A stretch of DNA of 64,000 nt from IMG/VR virus record IMGVR_UViG_3300033545_000002, positions 1 through 64,000 of that record; one strand, 5' to 3'. The translations under genes were made by a program, and so were the position numbers. Of this stretch, positions 6,661-12,468 are shown in pieces. The notes beneath the pieces were generated by a model that was given only the letters and a program-made list of their open reading frames with translations, was not told where the DNA came from and did not search any database. Position 1 is the first letter of the stretch. The number at the start of each line of letters is the position of its first letter. The DNA is from a virus.

Positions 6661-7509
6661 TTAGTTCTGATTTTGATTAATTACCAATTCGTCAGTTCCT
6701 TCGATACCCCATGCAGTTACAATGAGATAGCCATCTCTTACAGGCTGTAACACCACAGGATCGTAGACAAGGATATAGCCTTCTTTTACAACGTAGCCAG
6801 ATGTATTGAAGTCCGTCTGTGGAGCGCAAATCTTGAAATCTGGTCGAATTTTTTCGACCTTCTTTTCTGGTTTTTTTTGATCTTTGGCCTCTTCAAAACT
6901 TCCCCACGGGTCGAAGCCTAACATGGAGACGCTTTTAAACATTTGTTTGTACTGCGCCATCCTATCATTCGGTACAATCTGGCGTGGCCTCGAAGATACG
7001 ACGCCCAGAAAAGGACTTTCATATACCGGCGGCGGCTCCAGCATAGGGAGGCCCATATATGTGGAAAGAAGCTTCGTAAACGTAGATTCATATGTCACCT
7101 GTTCGATGTAATCCTCTTTGCGAAGGTTGAACGCTTCGATCTCGAAGAGATTTTTTTCAGGAATGTCCCCAAGATACTTGCCTGCTTCACCAAGCACCAA
7201 ACAGTATTTTTCGCAAATCTTTTTTACTTCCACCTCTGTTATGAACTTGTAGTTAGGATAGTGAATACGCCAATATTCAATAGCCTTTATGAGTTTGTTG
7301 GCGTCAGTTACTTTTTCTGGATGACCAGCAACTTCTTTCACCAGCTTGGCGGCTCCGAAACCTAGCTTCTTAATCCGTTCGGCTTTCTTGGCCTTATCTT
7401 CCTGCGGAAAGTTCAAAAGGTCTTTAGCTTCCTGCAATAGCCTTTCATCGGCGGAATAGAATGCGTCGTGAATTTCAGCAACGAGTTCATCGTTTGTTTT
7501 TGTATTCAT
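6661..7509 (-). CDS. Hypothetical protein (282 aa)
   Basis: An acidic N-terminal helical half (MNTKTNDELVAEIHDAFYSA...), a Pro-rich linker (PMLEPPPVYESPF), and a C-terminal beta domain ending YILVYDPVVLQPVRDGYLIV TAWGIEG. Similar VYDPVVL...GYLIVTAWG endings recur in Bacteroidetes phage proteins of unknown function. No catalytic motif seen. It is co-directional with the small TM gene to its right. Confidence 0.55.
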   Translation of the reverse strand: MNTKTNDELVAEIHDAFYSADERLLQEAKDLLNFPQEDKAKKAERIKKLGFGAAKLVKEVAGHPEKVTDANKLIKAIEYWRIHYPNYKFITEVEVKKICEKYCLVLGEAGKYLGDIPEKNLFEIEAFNLRKEDYIEQVTYESTFTKLLSTYMGLPMLEPPPVYESPFLGVVSSRPRQIVPNDRMAQYKQMFKSVSMLGFDPWGSFEEAKDQKKPEKKVEKIRPDFKICAPQTDFNTSGYVVKEGYILVYDPVVLQPVRDGYLIVTAWGIEGTDELVINQNQN

Positions 7510-7530
7510 TATTGTAAATTTTAAATGTGA

Positions 7531-7722
7531 TTATTTTACTTTCTTCAATTTGTTCTTGTAGTGAATGCGCCCACGATCATCCACGAAGTCAATAATCTCT
7601 CGTGCTTCTTCTACCGGGTCTTTCTTCCTTGAGAAAATAAATAACAACGTCAATCCTACAACACACACAATCAACCCAGCAATAGAGACCTGAAAGAAAC
7701 GGGACATTAATAGAATATACAT
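7531..7722 (-). CDS. Small single-span membrane protein (63 aa)
   Basis: Residues ~10-30 (VSIAGLIVCVVGLTLLFIFS) form one membrane span, followed by RKK and an acidic/basic soluble tail. The positive-inside rule puts the C-terminal tail in the cytoplasm. A second in-frame ATG lies at 7707. Function unknown. Confidence 0.55.
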   Translation of the reverse strand: MYILLMSRFFQVSIAGLIVCVVGLTLLFIFSRKKDPVEEAREIIDFVDDRGRIHYKNKLKKVK

Positions 7723-7778
7723 GGCAATTATGGATTTTTAGCGGTTAATTGATTGAATGGGTAAGGTTTAAAAACACG

Positions 7779-7970
7779 TTATTGACGTTCGTGCTTGGTT
7801 TGTGAAGCGTAGATCATTCTGCCTTTTTGATTCTTGCCAACGGGCCATTTTTCTACTGTCTGCTTGAACAAATCCGTTCCCAATTCTCTTTTCAGATGTT
7901 TGCCTGTATAGTGGTATTCGGCTGGATAACGGGGCTTGGTTGATTTGCTGATGGTTTGGGTGGTATTCAT
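7779..7970 (-). CDS. Hypothetical basic protein (63 aa)
   Basis: I start it at the ATG at 7970 (MNTTQTISKSTKPRYPAEYH), 11 bases downstream of the stop of the ribbon-helix-helix gene; the frame begins a little earlier without need. It is basic, with a central helix (KRELGTDLFKQTVEKW) that could bind nucleic acid. No family recognised. Confidence 0.5.
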   Translation of the reverse strand: MNTTQTISKSTKPRYPAEYHYTGKHLKRELGTDLFKQTVEKWPVGKNQKGRMIYASQTKHERQ

Positions 7971-7981
7971 AATTTGGGGGT

Positions 7982-8146
7982 TTATTTTATCCAAACGATT
8001 TTTAATTCGCGTACGGCATATTCCACGGTTTCCGATTCAGACAGCTTCAGTTTCTTAGCCAACCTCGCAATATCGGCTATCGTTCCTTCATCCAATCGGT
8101 ACGTTTTGGGGAGGCGTGGCCCGTTTTCGTTGTCTTTTGCCTTCAT
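7982..8146 (-). CDS. Ribbon-helix-helix regulator (54 aa)
   Basis: The ATG at 8146 gives MKAKDNENGPRLPKTYRLDE and on to the end of the gene. PKTYRLDEGTIADIARLAKK...SESETVEYAVREL is the strand-helix-helix pattern of MetJ/Arc-type regulators, where paired N-terminal strands enter the DNA major groove. The long upstream extension crosses a terminator and a promoter and is rejected. An 8-bp palindrome, CGTATACG, lies between the -33 and -7 boxes of its promoter, so it may repress itself. First gene of the 5.3-8.15 kb operon. Confidence 0.65.
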   Translation of the reverse strand: MKAKDNENGPRLPKTYRLDEGTIADIARLAKKLKLSESETVEYAVRELKIVWIK

Positions 8147-8151
8147 GACTG

Positions 8152-8183
8152 CTAAAATAGTACACGTATACGACAATTCCAAA
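8152..8183 (-). promoter_or_regulatory. Leftward promoter with palindromic operator
   Basis: Leftward, TTTG (8183-8180) is followed after exactly 20 bases by TATTTTAG (8159-8152), near the TAnnTTTG consensus. The block TTTATTTGGAATT around the -33 box also occurs at the 778-821 promoter. CGTATACG at 8165-8172 is a perfect palindrome between the two boxes. The ATG at 8146 falls about where transcription should start, so the message may be almost leaderless. Confidence 0.5.
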
Positions 8184-8216
8184 TAAAAAATGGCCGCACA
8201 CCTATGAACGGCCATT
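8184..8216 (-). terminator. Terminator ending the lysis/late operon
   Basis: Leftward, AATGGCCG at 8216-8209 pairs perfectly with CGGCCATT at 8196-8189 around a 12-base loop, followed by TTTTTT at 8190-8185. It stops transcripts coming from the lysis genes. The T tract runs straight into the -33 box of the next promoter, so terminator and promoter are fused. Confidence 0.8.
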
Positions 8217-8249
8217 GAACCATCTAAAACCCCTATGAATATGAACGGA

Positions 8250-8885
8250 TTAACTATTGAATAAAAGACTTGGTAAATCGCCAAGTAAGTCGGCTGAAAT
8301 CGTGTCCGGGCCGTACGAAATCCCATTTAGGACTTTGTCTGTGTGCTGTTTAATCTGGAATCCGCGCGTAGGGATATTCTGATCAGTATTGTACGAAGCC
8401 CAATAACTTTTGAATTTCAGATTAACGAACAATTGGGTGTTCGATAAATTTGTACCGAAGCCGACGTATATTCCTGGCGTGTAGCCTCCGCTGTTGACTT
8501 CTTCCCACCACGCATTGCAATATGCGATGACATCTAAATCACTTGCAGATGTTGCCACTCCTTCAAGGTCAAGAAAAGTACTTACTAATGGCGGCGCTCC
8601 AATTCCTTTTAAATAGGTTACTGCGTATGCGCCCCACTGTTTACCTAATGCTGCCGTCGGTAGCCAATTCGGTAGAGGGCAATGCTGAACGAAATACAAG
8701 GAGAGATATTCAAGGATAGCCTGCATTTCCGGCTGTGTAACATTCCCCGCTGCTAACGCTGGCTCTCTCGGGATATACCTTGAAATACCCAATATGCCAT
8801 TGTCGGAAATCTCCTTTGCTTGGGCACCACTCAGAACTTGGTTAATATCCGCATACGCTCCCGGTATAGCTTGCTTAACTACCAT
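8250..8885 (-). CDS. DUF1906-type glycoside hydrolase-like endolysin
   Basis: A 211-residue single-domain protein with the fold signature of DUF1906 / GH25-like barrels: early GAYADINQV, then a strand ending FLDLEGVA (acidic pair of the active site) near residue 125, IAYCNAWWEEV, GIYVGFG, and YWASYN followed by a Q-H-T strand. Members cleave glycan or are predicted to cut peptidoglycan. It lacks a signal peptide and lies at the end of the lysis cassette behind membrane proteins, so I infer the main lysin role. An alternative is a cell-surface glycan hydrolase. Confidence 0.65.
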   Translation of the reverse strand: MVVKQAIPGAYADINQVLSGAQAKEISDNGILGISRYIPREPALAAGNVTQPEMQAILEYLSLYFVQHCPLPNWLPTAALGKQWGAYAVTYLKGIGAPPLVSTFLDLEGVATSASDLDVIAYCNAWWEEVNSGGYTPGIYVGFGTNLSNTQLFVNLKFKSYWASYNTDQNIPTRGFQIKQHTDKVLNGISYGPDTISADLLGDLPSLLFNS

Positions 8886-8894
8886 AAAATAAAT

Positions 8895-8996
8895 TTATTC
8901 GGACCAAGGTGATAAAACAAAAATCCAGAAAACTGTCGCTGCTATAGCAAAGGCTACGCATAGAGCAATTAAAAAGTATCGATCTTTCTTAGGCAT
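8895..8996 (-). CDS. 33-aa single-span membrane protein
   Basis: Start MPKKDRYFLIALCVAFAIAA, then a hydrophobic stretch to FVLSP and WSE-stop. The start codon directly abuts the stop of the papain-like gene, and the lysin gene follows 9 bases after the stop. A basic N terminus plus one span suggests a small inner-membrane protein, perhaps a holin partner or pinholin-like peptide; this is inferred from position only. Confidence 0.65.
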   Translation of the reverse strand: MPKKDRYFLIALCVAFAIAATVFWIFVLSPWSE

Positions 8997-9743
8997 TTAC
9001 AATTTGATTACCCAGAAGTCCGAGCAAAGATTAGAGAAAAAATAAGCGTAATCCATGTAAAAATACCCGTTGAGACCCCACGATGTCCCCCAACTATTCC
9101 TGACTTTGAAGGCTTGTTTGCTATCATCGTGACCGGCCAACATTACGCAATGGCCGCCTAGTAATTGTTCTGATGCCGTTGGTCTATGCAAAATTCCTGT
9201 TTTTGCCACTTCATCCGATTCAAAGGCGGTGTACACATCGAATCCGAACACAATACCGCGTCCATGCGCCAGTGTCAATTTAAAGCTATCCGCCGGGGCT
9301 CCATCCATGTTGGCGTACGTTCCGATTTCGTTTCCTTTAGCGGACAAATAGGCGGCAGGGGATGGCTGGGTGAGCAACATAGATCGGTCGAACGGCCAAT
9401 CCGTTTCAGGACAGTACCCCCACTTGTGAAGGCCAGAAAGTCCATCGTGGATCATCGCCCCGCCGTCTTGGTTTACATCCCCTTCGAGAACCCGTTCATT
9501 GTAGTAAAGAAAAAGTCTCGAAGGCATGACCAACGGAACTTTAGCATAGCTCATCGATGAAAGTAAAGCCCCTGCAATTCCGTTTCCGGTGCACGAGCTT
9601 GTATCTCCTTGATCAAAACATGGAGGTAACACTGGTTCCAAATCCGAAGTAGCTGGTATCGTAACATCATAAGGGGCTACCATTCCGAACTTTAAATCTT
9701 CGAAATGTTTTGGAGATCGTTTCCAGTTATATACTCTTGGCAT
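8997..9743 (-). CDS. Papain-like (C1A) cysteine protease
   Basis: All the papain landmarks are present in 248 residues: Gln45 and Cys51 in PCFDQGDTSSCTGNG, His198 in GGHCVMLAGHDD, and Asn216 in VRNSWGTSWGLNGYFYM. There is no signal peptide or propeptide of the usual length, so it is the mature core. Phage C1A proteases are uncommon; here it lies within the lysis cassette, 1 base-tight with a mini membrane gene. It could degrade host protein, release virions from glycoprotein layers, or process virion proteins. Domain call is strong; role is inferred. Confidence 0.85.
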   Translation of the reverse strand: MPRVYNWKRSPKHFEDLKFGMVAPYDVTIPATSDLEPVLPPCFDQGDTSSCTGNGIAGALLSSMSYAKVPLVMPSRLFLYYNERVLEGDVNQDGGAMIHDGLSGLHKWGYCPETDWPFDRSMLLTQPSPAAYLSAKGNEIGTYANMDGAPADSFKLTLAHGRGIVFGFDVYTAFESDEVAKTGILHRPTASEQLLGGHCVMLAGHDDSKQAFKVRNSWGTSWGLNGYFYMDYAYFFSNLCSDFWVIKL

Positions 9744-9749
9744 GGCGGG

Positions 9750-10235
9750 TTAGTTTAGCAGGATGCCTATCGTAGCCAGAATGCCGAATTGCTGGTTTTT
9801 GGGCGCATTCGGGTTAAAGGACGGACCGATCTGAATCTCGCTGTTTCCCACCGGGAAAGGATTATGGAAACCGAAAGTCAGACCCAACGTCTCGAACGAT
9901 TGCAGTCCGGATATCGGCAGTGCGCTGTTGATCGGAAACCACGCCGCATTGACTGACCAAATCACGGTCAGGGTTTGGGTAGCATAGTTGTAAGACTGAT
10001 GCTCATACCCAAATTCACCGCCGGAAAGTGCGGATGACGTTCCGTTGAAGGAATAACCGTAGGCCGCAAAGTTCGCCGTAAACCGCCAGGCATTGACAAT
10101 GCTATCCGGTTGAACGGTAGCCCCAAGTTTCAATCCGTGCGAAACTCCCGGTTTCGGTTCCGATTTGAATGGAGATTGAGCACTTGCGCACAATCCGATA
10201 AATAAAGTAAAAAGAGCAATTAAGAGGTATCGCAT
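9750..10235 (-). CDS. Secreted, probably beta-rich protein (161 aa)
   Basis: I start it at the ATG at 10235 (MRYLLIALFTLFIGLCASAQ), a clear Sec signal peptide with cleavage before Gln. The mature part alternates beta strands rich in Gly, Phe and Asn (FTANFAAYGYSFNG, SVNAAWFP, LGLTFGFHNPF, FGILATIGILLN), consistent with a small outer-membrane barrel. It lies between two membrane-protein genes and the papain gene. It may act in outer-membrane disruption or exclusion; no family recognised. Confidence 0.55.
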   Translation of the reverse strand: MRYLLIALFTLFIGLCASAQSPFKSEPKPGVSHGLKLGATVQPDSIVNAWRFTANFAAYGYSFNGTSSALSGGEFGYEHQSYNYATQTLTVIWSVNAAWFPINSALPISGLQSFETLGLTFGFHNPFPVGNSEIQIGPSFNPNAPKNQQFGILATIGILLN

Positions 10236-10246
10236 AAAATTTGTTT

Positions 10247-10903
10247 TTAGTTGATTTCTCCTTCCGGGTGATTTAGTTTTCCTTCCTTTCTCGCTTCTGC
10301 AACAACCCAATTATGGAAATCTTCTTTTTCTTTTTTACTCTTTAATTTCAAATCCACTACTGTCCTCCAATACTCATATCGATTTAGAAGTGTATCGAAT
10401 CTTTCTTTTGAAAATTGTGTTCTACCATTCATCATATCCAATACAGCAAAATAGGAGCTTTTGGCCGCTTCTTTTAATTCAGGCACCGACCAATACCAAA
10501 TACCGGAAGTAATATACTTAGTCGAATCGGCTGGATTCAGATCACAGGCGGTCTGAGCTTTTGCCATGCAACTGACAAAAAGCAATGCAAGTACCAAAGA
10601 TGCCTTACTTGTAAATGGCAATTTCGCCTGTAATTTGGCCGGTGGATTGGCTTGCGGAGGGGTCTGTACAGTCATGAGAGACATAAAAAACGCCACCGAT
10701 GCAGCAATACCAACTGTTTTACTTTCCATCACAGTCAAGGCAGGGGGAAGCGTTACATTCAATGCCGTTAAAAGGGCTGGCAATCCAGAAACGGCTACAA
10801 CTGCCCCGCTGATCCATTGCCATATTTGGAAAAACTTAGGAGACTTAGCCGAAATGCGACCGAATATTTCGATCAAAAAGGCGACTAGAGGATTACTTTG
10901 CAT
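10247..10903 (-). CDS. Multi-span membrane protein with internal lipobox-like segment
   Basis: Two hydrophobic segments occur in the first ~85 residues (WQWISGAVVAVSGLPALLTA and VGIAASVAFFMSLMTV), then a Pro/Ala linker and a third hydrophobic segment ending LVLALLFVSCMAKAQ at ~115. A helical, Lys/Glu-rich domain follows (to residue 218). The first part resembles phage holins. The third segment resembles a lipoprotein or Sec signal, so the gene may join a holin to a spanin-like periplasmic helix. That fusion is an inference. Confidence 0.5.
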   Translation of the reverse strand: MQSNPLVAFLIEIFGRISAKSPKFFQIWQWISGAVVAVSGLPALLTALNVTLPPALTVMESKTVGIAASVAFFMSLMTVQTPPQANPPAKLQAKLPFTSKASLVLALLFVSCMAKAQTACDLNPADSTKYITSGIWYWSVPELKEAAKSSYFAVLDMMNGRTQFSKERFDTLLNRYEYWRTVVDLKLKSKKEKEDFHNWVVAEARKEGKLNHPEGEIN

Positions 10904-10907
10904 AAAA

Positions 10908-11195
10908 TTATTGTTTTGTTGATAGATGATCAGCGGCCATTGTTTCCAGTTTCGTTAACCGGGTAGATAAGTCGTCAATTTTCCTGGATTGTTCAGCGTC
11001 TACTTTATTCACATCTAAAATTGCGCTGGAATTAGCATTGATCAGGGGGATCATTCCAGCGATTTTCTCATCCAGTTGGTTGATGCTAAAAAGTACCCAC
11101 CCGGATAGGGTCATACAAACCGTTAATAGGATAGTATTCAAGTTTAATTGCACGTTCCCGTTCTTTTTTGTCGTCCCGTTTGTAAGTGGTTCCAT
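10908..11195 (-). CDS. Holin-like protein with TM and coiled coil (95 aa)
   Basis: Start at the ATG at 11195 (MEPLTNGTTKKNGNVQLNLN); the frame is open further right but that part belongs to the end of the inserted IS element. One membrane span (NTILLTVCMTLSGWVLFSI) is followed by a coiled-coil tail (EQSRKIDDLSTRLTKLETMA). Single-TM proteins with a heptad tail (XhlA type) occur in many lysis cassettes. The order TM-protein, membrane protein, lysin supports a lysis role. Confidence 0.55.
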   Translation of the reverse strand: MEPLTNGTTKKNGNVQLNLNTILLTVCMTLSGWVLFSINQLDEKIAGMIPLINANSSAILDVNKVDAEQSRKIDDLSTRLTKLETMAADHLSTKQ

Positions 11196-11233
11196 TGTTA
11201 AAGATAGGTATTTTTTATACATGTGCCGTAAAA

Positions 11234-11256
11234 CCCCTATCCCTTTAGGGTAGGGG
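11234..11256. repeat. Left-end subterminal hairpin of the IS element
   Basis: CCCCTA-T-CCC, loop TTTA, GGGTAGGGG: a 9-bp stem with a single bulged T. IS200/IS605 transposases recognise such hairpins in single-stranded DNA, and the bulge is a known specificity feature. Confidence 0.75.
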
Positions 11257-11270
11257 ATGTAAGGCACGTT

Positions 11271-11675
11271 TTAGCCCTGTTCTTCAATATATTTTCGTAT
11301 CGTTTCAGTTGAAGCGTCGCCGGTCGAACAAACAAAATAACCATCCGACCAAAATGTACGCTCCTTCCAAAAATGTTTTTTCAATTCCGTTGCATATTTT
11401 TTCCAGATTCTAAAAGTAGAAAGTTGCTTTAGCTGGTGAACGATTTGAAAAGCGGAAAGCGTTGGCGGAATATCTACTAAAATGTGGATATGGTCAATAT
11501 CGCTCTGCATCGTATCAATCGTAAACCCTTTCTCCTGACTAATTTCAAATAACAACTGCTTCATGTCTTCGTCCAAACTATCTACCAGCAACTTCTTTCT
11601 GTACTTGACTGCAAAAACTATATGCAACTTAATCAAGTATTTGGAATGACTGCTATGGTGGTATTTGGCCTTCAC
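11271..11675 (-). CDS. tnpA: IS200/IS605 Y1 transposase TnpA
   Basis: A 134-residue protein (start GTG at 11675) with the TnpA layout: YHHSSHSKYLIKLHIVFAVKYRK at the start, the HUH motif as DHIHILVDIPP around residue 66, and the catalytic Tyr in DGYFVCSTGDAS near residue 112. It nicks and rejoins single-stranded DNA at the element ends. All key residues are present, so it looks active. A TATATTTG box on the leftward strand at 11687-11680 stands just before the GTG. A longer frame would begin with TTG. Confidence 0.9.
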   Translation of the reverse strand: MKAKYHHSSHSKYLIKLHIVFAVKYRKKLLVDSLDEDMKQLLFEISQEKGFTIDTMQSDIDHIHILVDIPPTLSAFQIVHQLKQLSTFRIWKKYATELKKHFWKERTFWSDGYFVCSTGDASTETIRKYIEEQG

Positions 11676-11679
11676 AAAA

Positions 11680-11727
11680 CAAATATACAATATTTACAGA
11701 AATATATTGAAATGTTTTATATCTTTG
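11680..11727. promoter_or_regulatory. Divergent promoter pair inside the IS element
   Basis: Leftward TATATTTG (11687-11680) and rightward TATCTTTG (11720-11727) both match TAnnTTTG exactly, facing tnpA and the HNH gene. The leftward box ends 4 bases before the GTG of tnpA. No good rightward -33 TTTG is seen; the leftward -33 would be TTTC at 11712-11709. Confidence 0.45.
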
Positions 11728-11760
11728 TAAAAGTGTTTTTTAAAACATTTGGCAATAATA

Positions 11761-12456
11761 ATGATAACGGCACAAAGCGAAATTTCAATAAAGGATAGCT
11801 ACTTGCGAAAAGCAATGTATTCCATATACGATGGTAAATGCTTTTATACTGGTAGAGCAATTCCATTCGATGATATTCATATTGACCATATAATCCCCAA
11901 AGCAAAAGGCGGTAAAGATTGCGTTGAGAATTATGTTTTGTGTTGTGGGTACATAAATTGTAAAAAAAACGATAAGTTAGATTCTCTTTTTGTTGAAAGA
12001 ATTTCTCTAATAAATAAACTCTTGTTTGTAGAAAAGGTGGTTTCTGAATACAATAATATTTGTTTAAATGGAGCAATAGAGGCGAGCATGATAAATATAA
12101 ATGACTTTTTAAGAAATTATAAACTACATACTCATCCAAAAAGAACCTCCTTTGTACAGGGGGCAAAAAGAAACTTGCCGTACATTGAATATAGACCAAT
12201 GGCATCTCCACAAAACGGCAAAAAGGGCTTATCAACGAAAAAGAGGTTCTATTTTGATAAAGATTCATTACAGCAGTATTTTAATAAATTCAAATCGCCA
12301 GAAGAATGGCGTAATACATTAGAGCAATCATGCGGCACGCATCACGAAAGAGATGTAAATGCCGCTCAAAATATTAAGAGCTTCGGGCTTCGGAACAAGC
12401 CTACAGGTGCTAAGCCAGCAATAGTTGGTTTGCCTGCGAAGCCGCTACACCTTTAG
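11761..12456 (+). CDS. HNH nuclease fused to a TnpB C-terminal remnant
   Basis: Start at ATG 11761 (MITAQSEISIKDSYLRKAMY), 231 residues. Residues ~25-70 are an HNH domain: GKCFYTG, then IHIDHIIPKAKGGKDCVENY and CCGYINCKKND. A helical middle (70-188) matches nothing I know. The end, from about residue 190 (SCGTHHERDVNAAQNIKSFG), is the end of a TnpB: the last Cys-Gly of its zinc ribbon and the RuvC-III motif with Asp198. The RuvC-I and -II motifs and the rest of TnpB are missing. So the usual RNA-guided nuclease has been replaced by an HNH enzyme joined to the TnpB tail. The stop lies in the right-end hairpin. Confidence 0.8.
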   Translation: MITAQSEISIKDSYLRKAMYSIYDGKCFYTGRAIPFDDIHIDHIIPKAKGGKDCVENYVLCCGYINCKKNDKLDSLFVERISLINKLLFVEKVVSEYNNICLNGAIEASMININDFLRNYKLHTHPKRTSFVQGAKRNLPYIEYRPMASPQNGKKGLSTKKRFYFDKDSLQQYFNKFKSPEEWRNTLEQSCGTHHERDVNAAQNIKSFGLRNKPTGAKPAIVGLPAKPLHL

Positions 12457-12468
12457 GTTAGCGGTAGT
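12340..12468 (+). ncRNA. Candidate omega-RNA-like right-end transcript
   Basis: In TnpB elements a guide RNA overlaps the tnpB 3' end and right end. Here GGCTTCG at 12386-12392 can pair with CGAAGCC at 12437-12443, next to the right-end hairpin at 12442-12464. The retained TnpB tail covers exactly this DNA. Whether an RNA is made is not known. Confidence 0.3.
12442..12464. repeat. Right-end subterminal hairpin of the IS element
   Basis: CCGCTA-C-ACC, loop TTTA, GGTTAGCGG: a 9-bp stem with one bulged C, matching the left-end hairpin in loop and architecture. The TAG stop of the HNH-TnpB' gene is at 12454-12456, inside it. Confidence 0.75.

Larger units (their letters stand above)
11221..12468. 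mobile_element. IS200/IS605-type element with HNH-TnpB' gene
   Basis: The unit contains a Y1 transposase gene leftward, a divergent HNH-TnpB' gene rightward, and an imperfect hairpin at each end: 11234-11256 and 12442-12464. Both hairpins have the same TTTA loop and one bulged base on the left arm, as in IS200/IS605 subterminal ends. An outer GTGCC/GGCAC pair (11223-11227 and 11263-11267) brackets the left hairpin. Outer limits are approximate because this family makes no target duplication. The element sits between the fibre gene stop and the holin start. Confidence 0.8.

Noticed and set aside
8146-8326. 60-residue extension of the RHH protein
   Set aside because: It would run through the terminator and promoter at 8152-8216; the ATG at 8146 fits the family length.
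11717-12268. 183-codon leftward frame in the IS element
   Set aside because: Antisense to the HNH-TnpB' gene, with low-complexity Leu/Tyr/Phe content and no motif.
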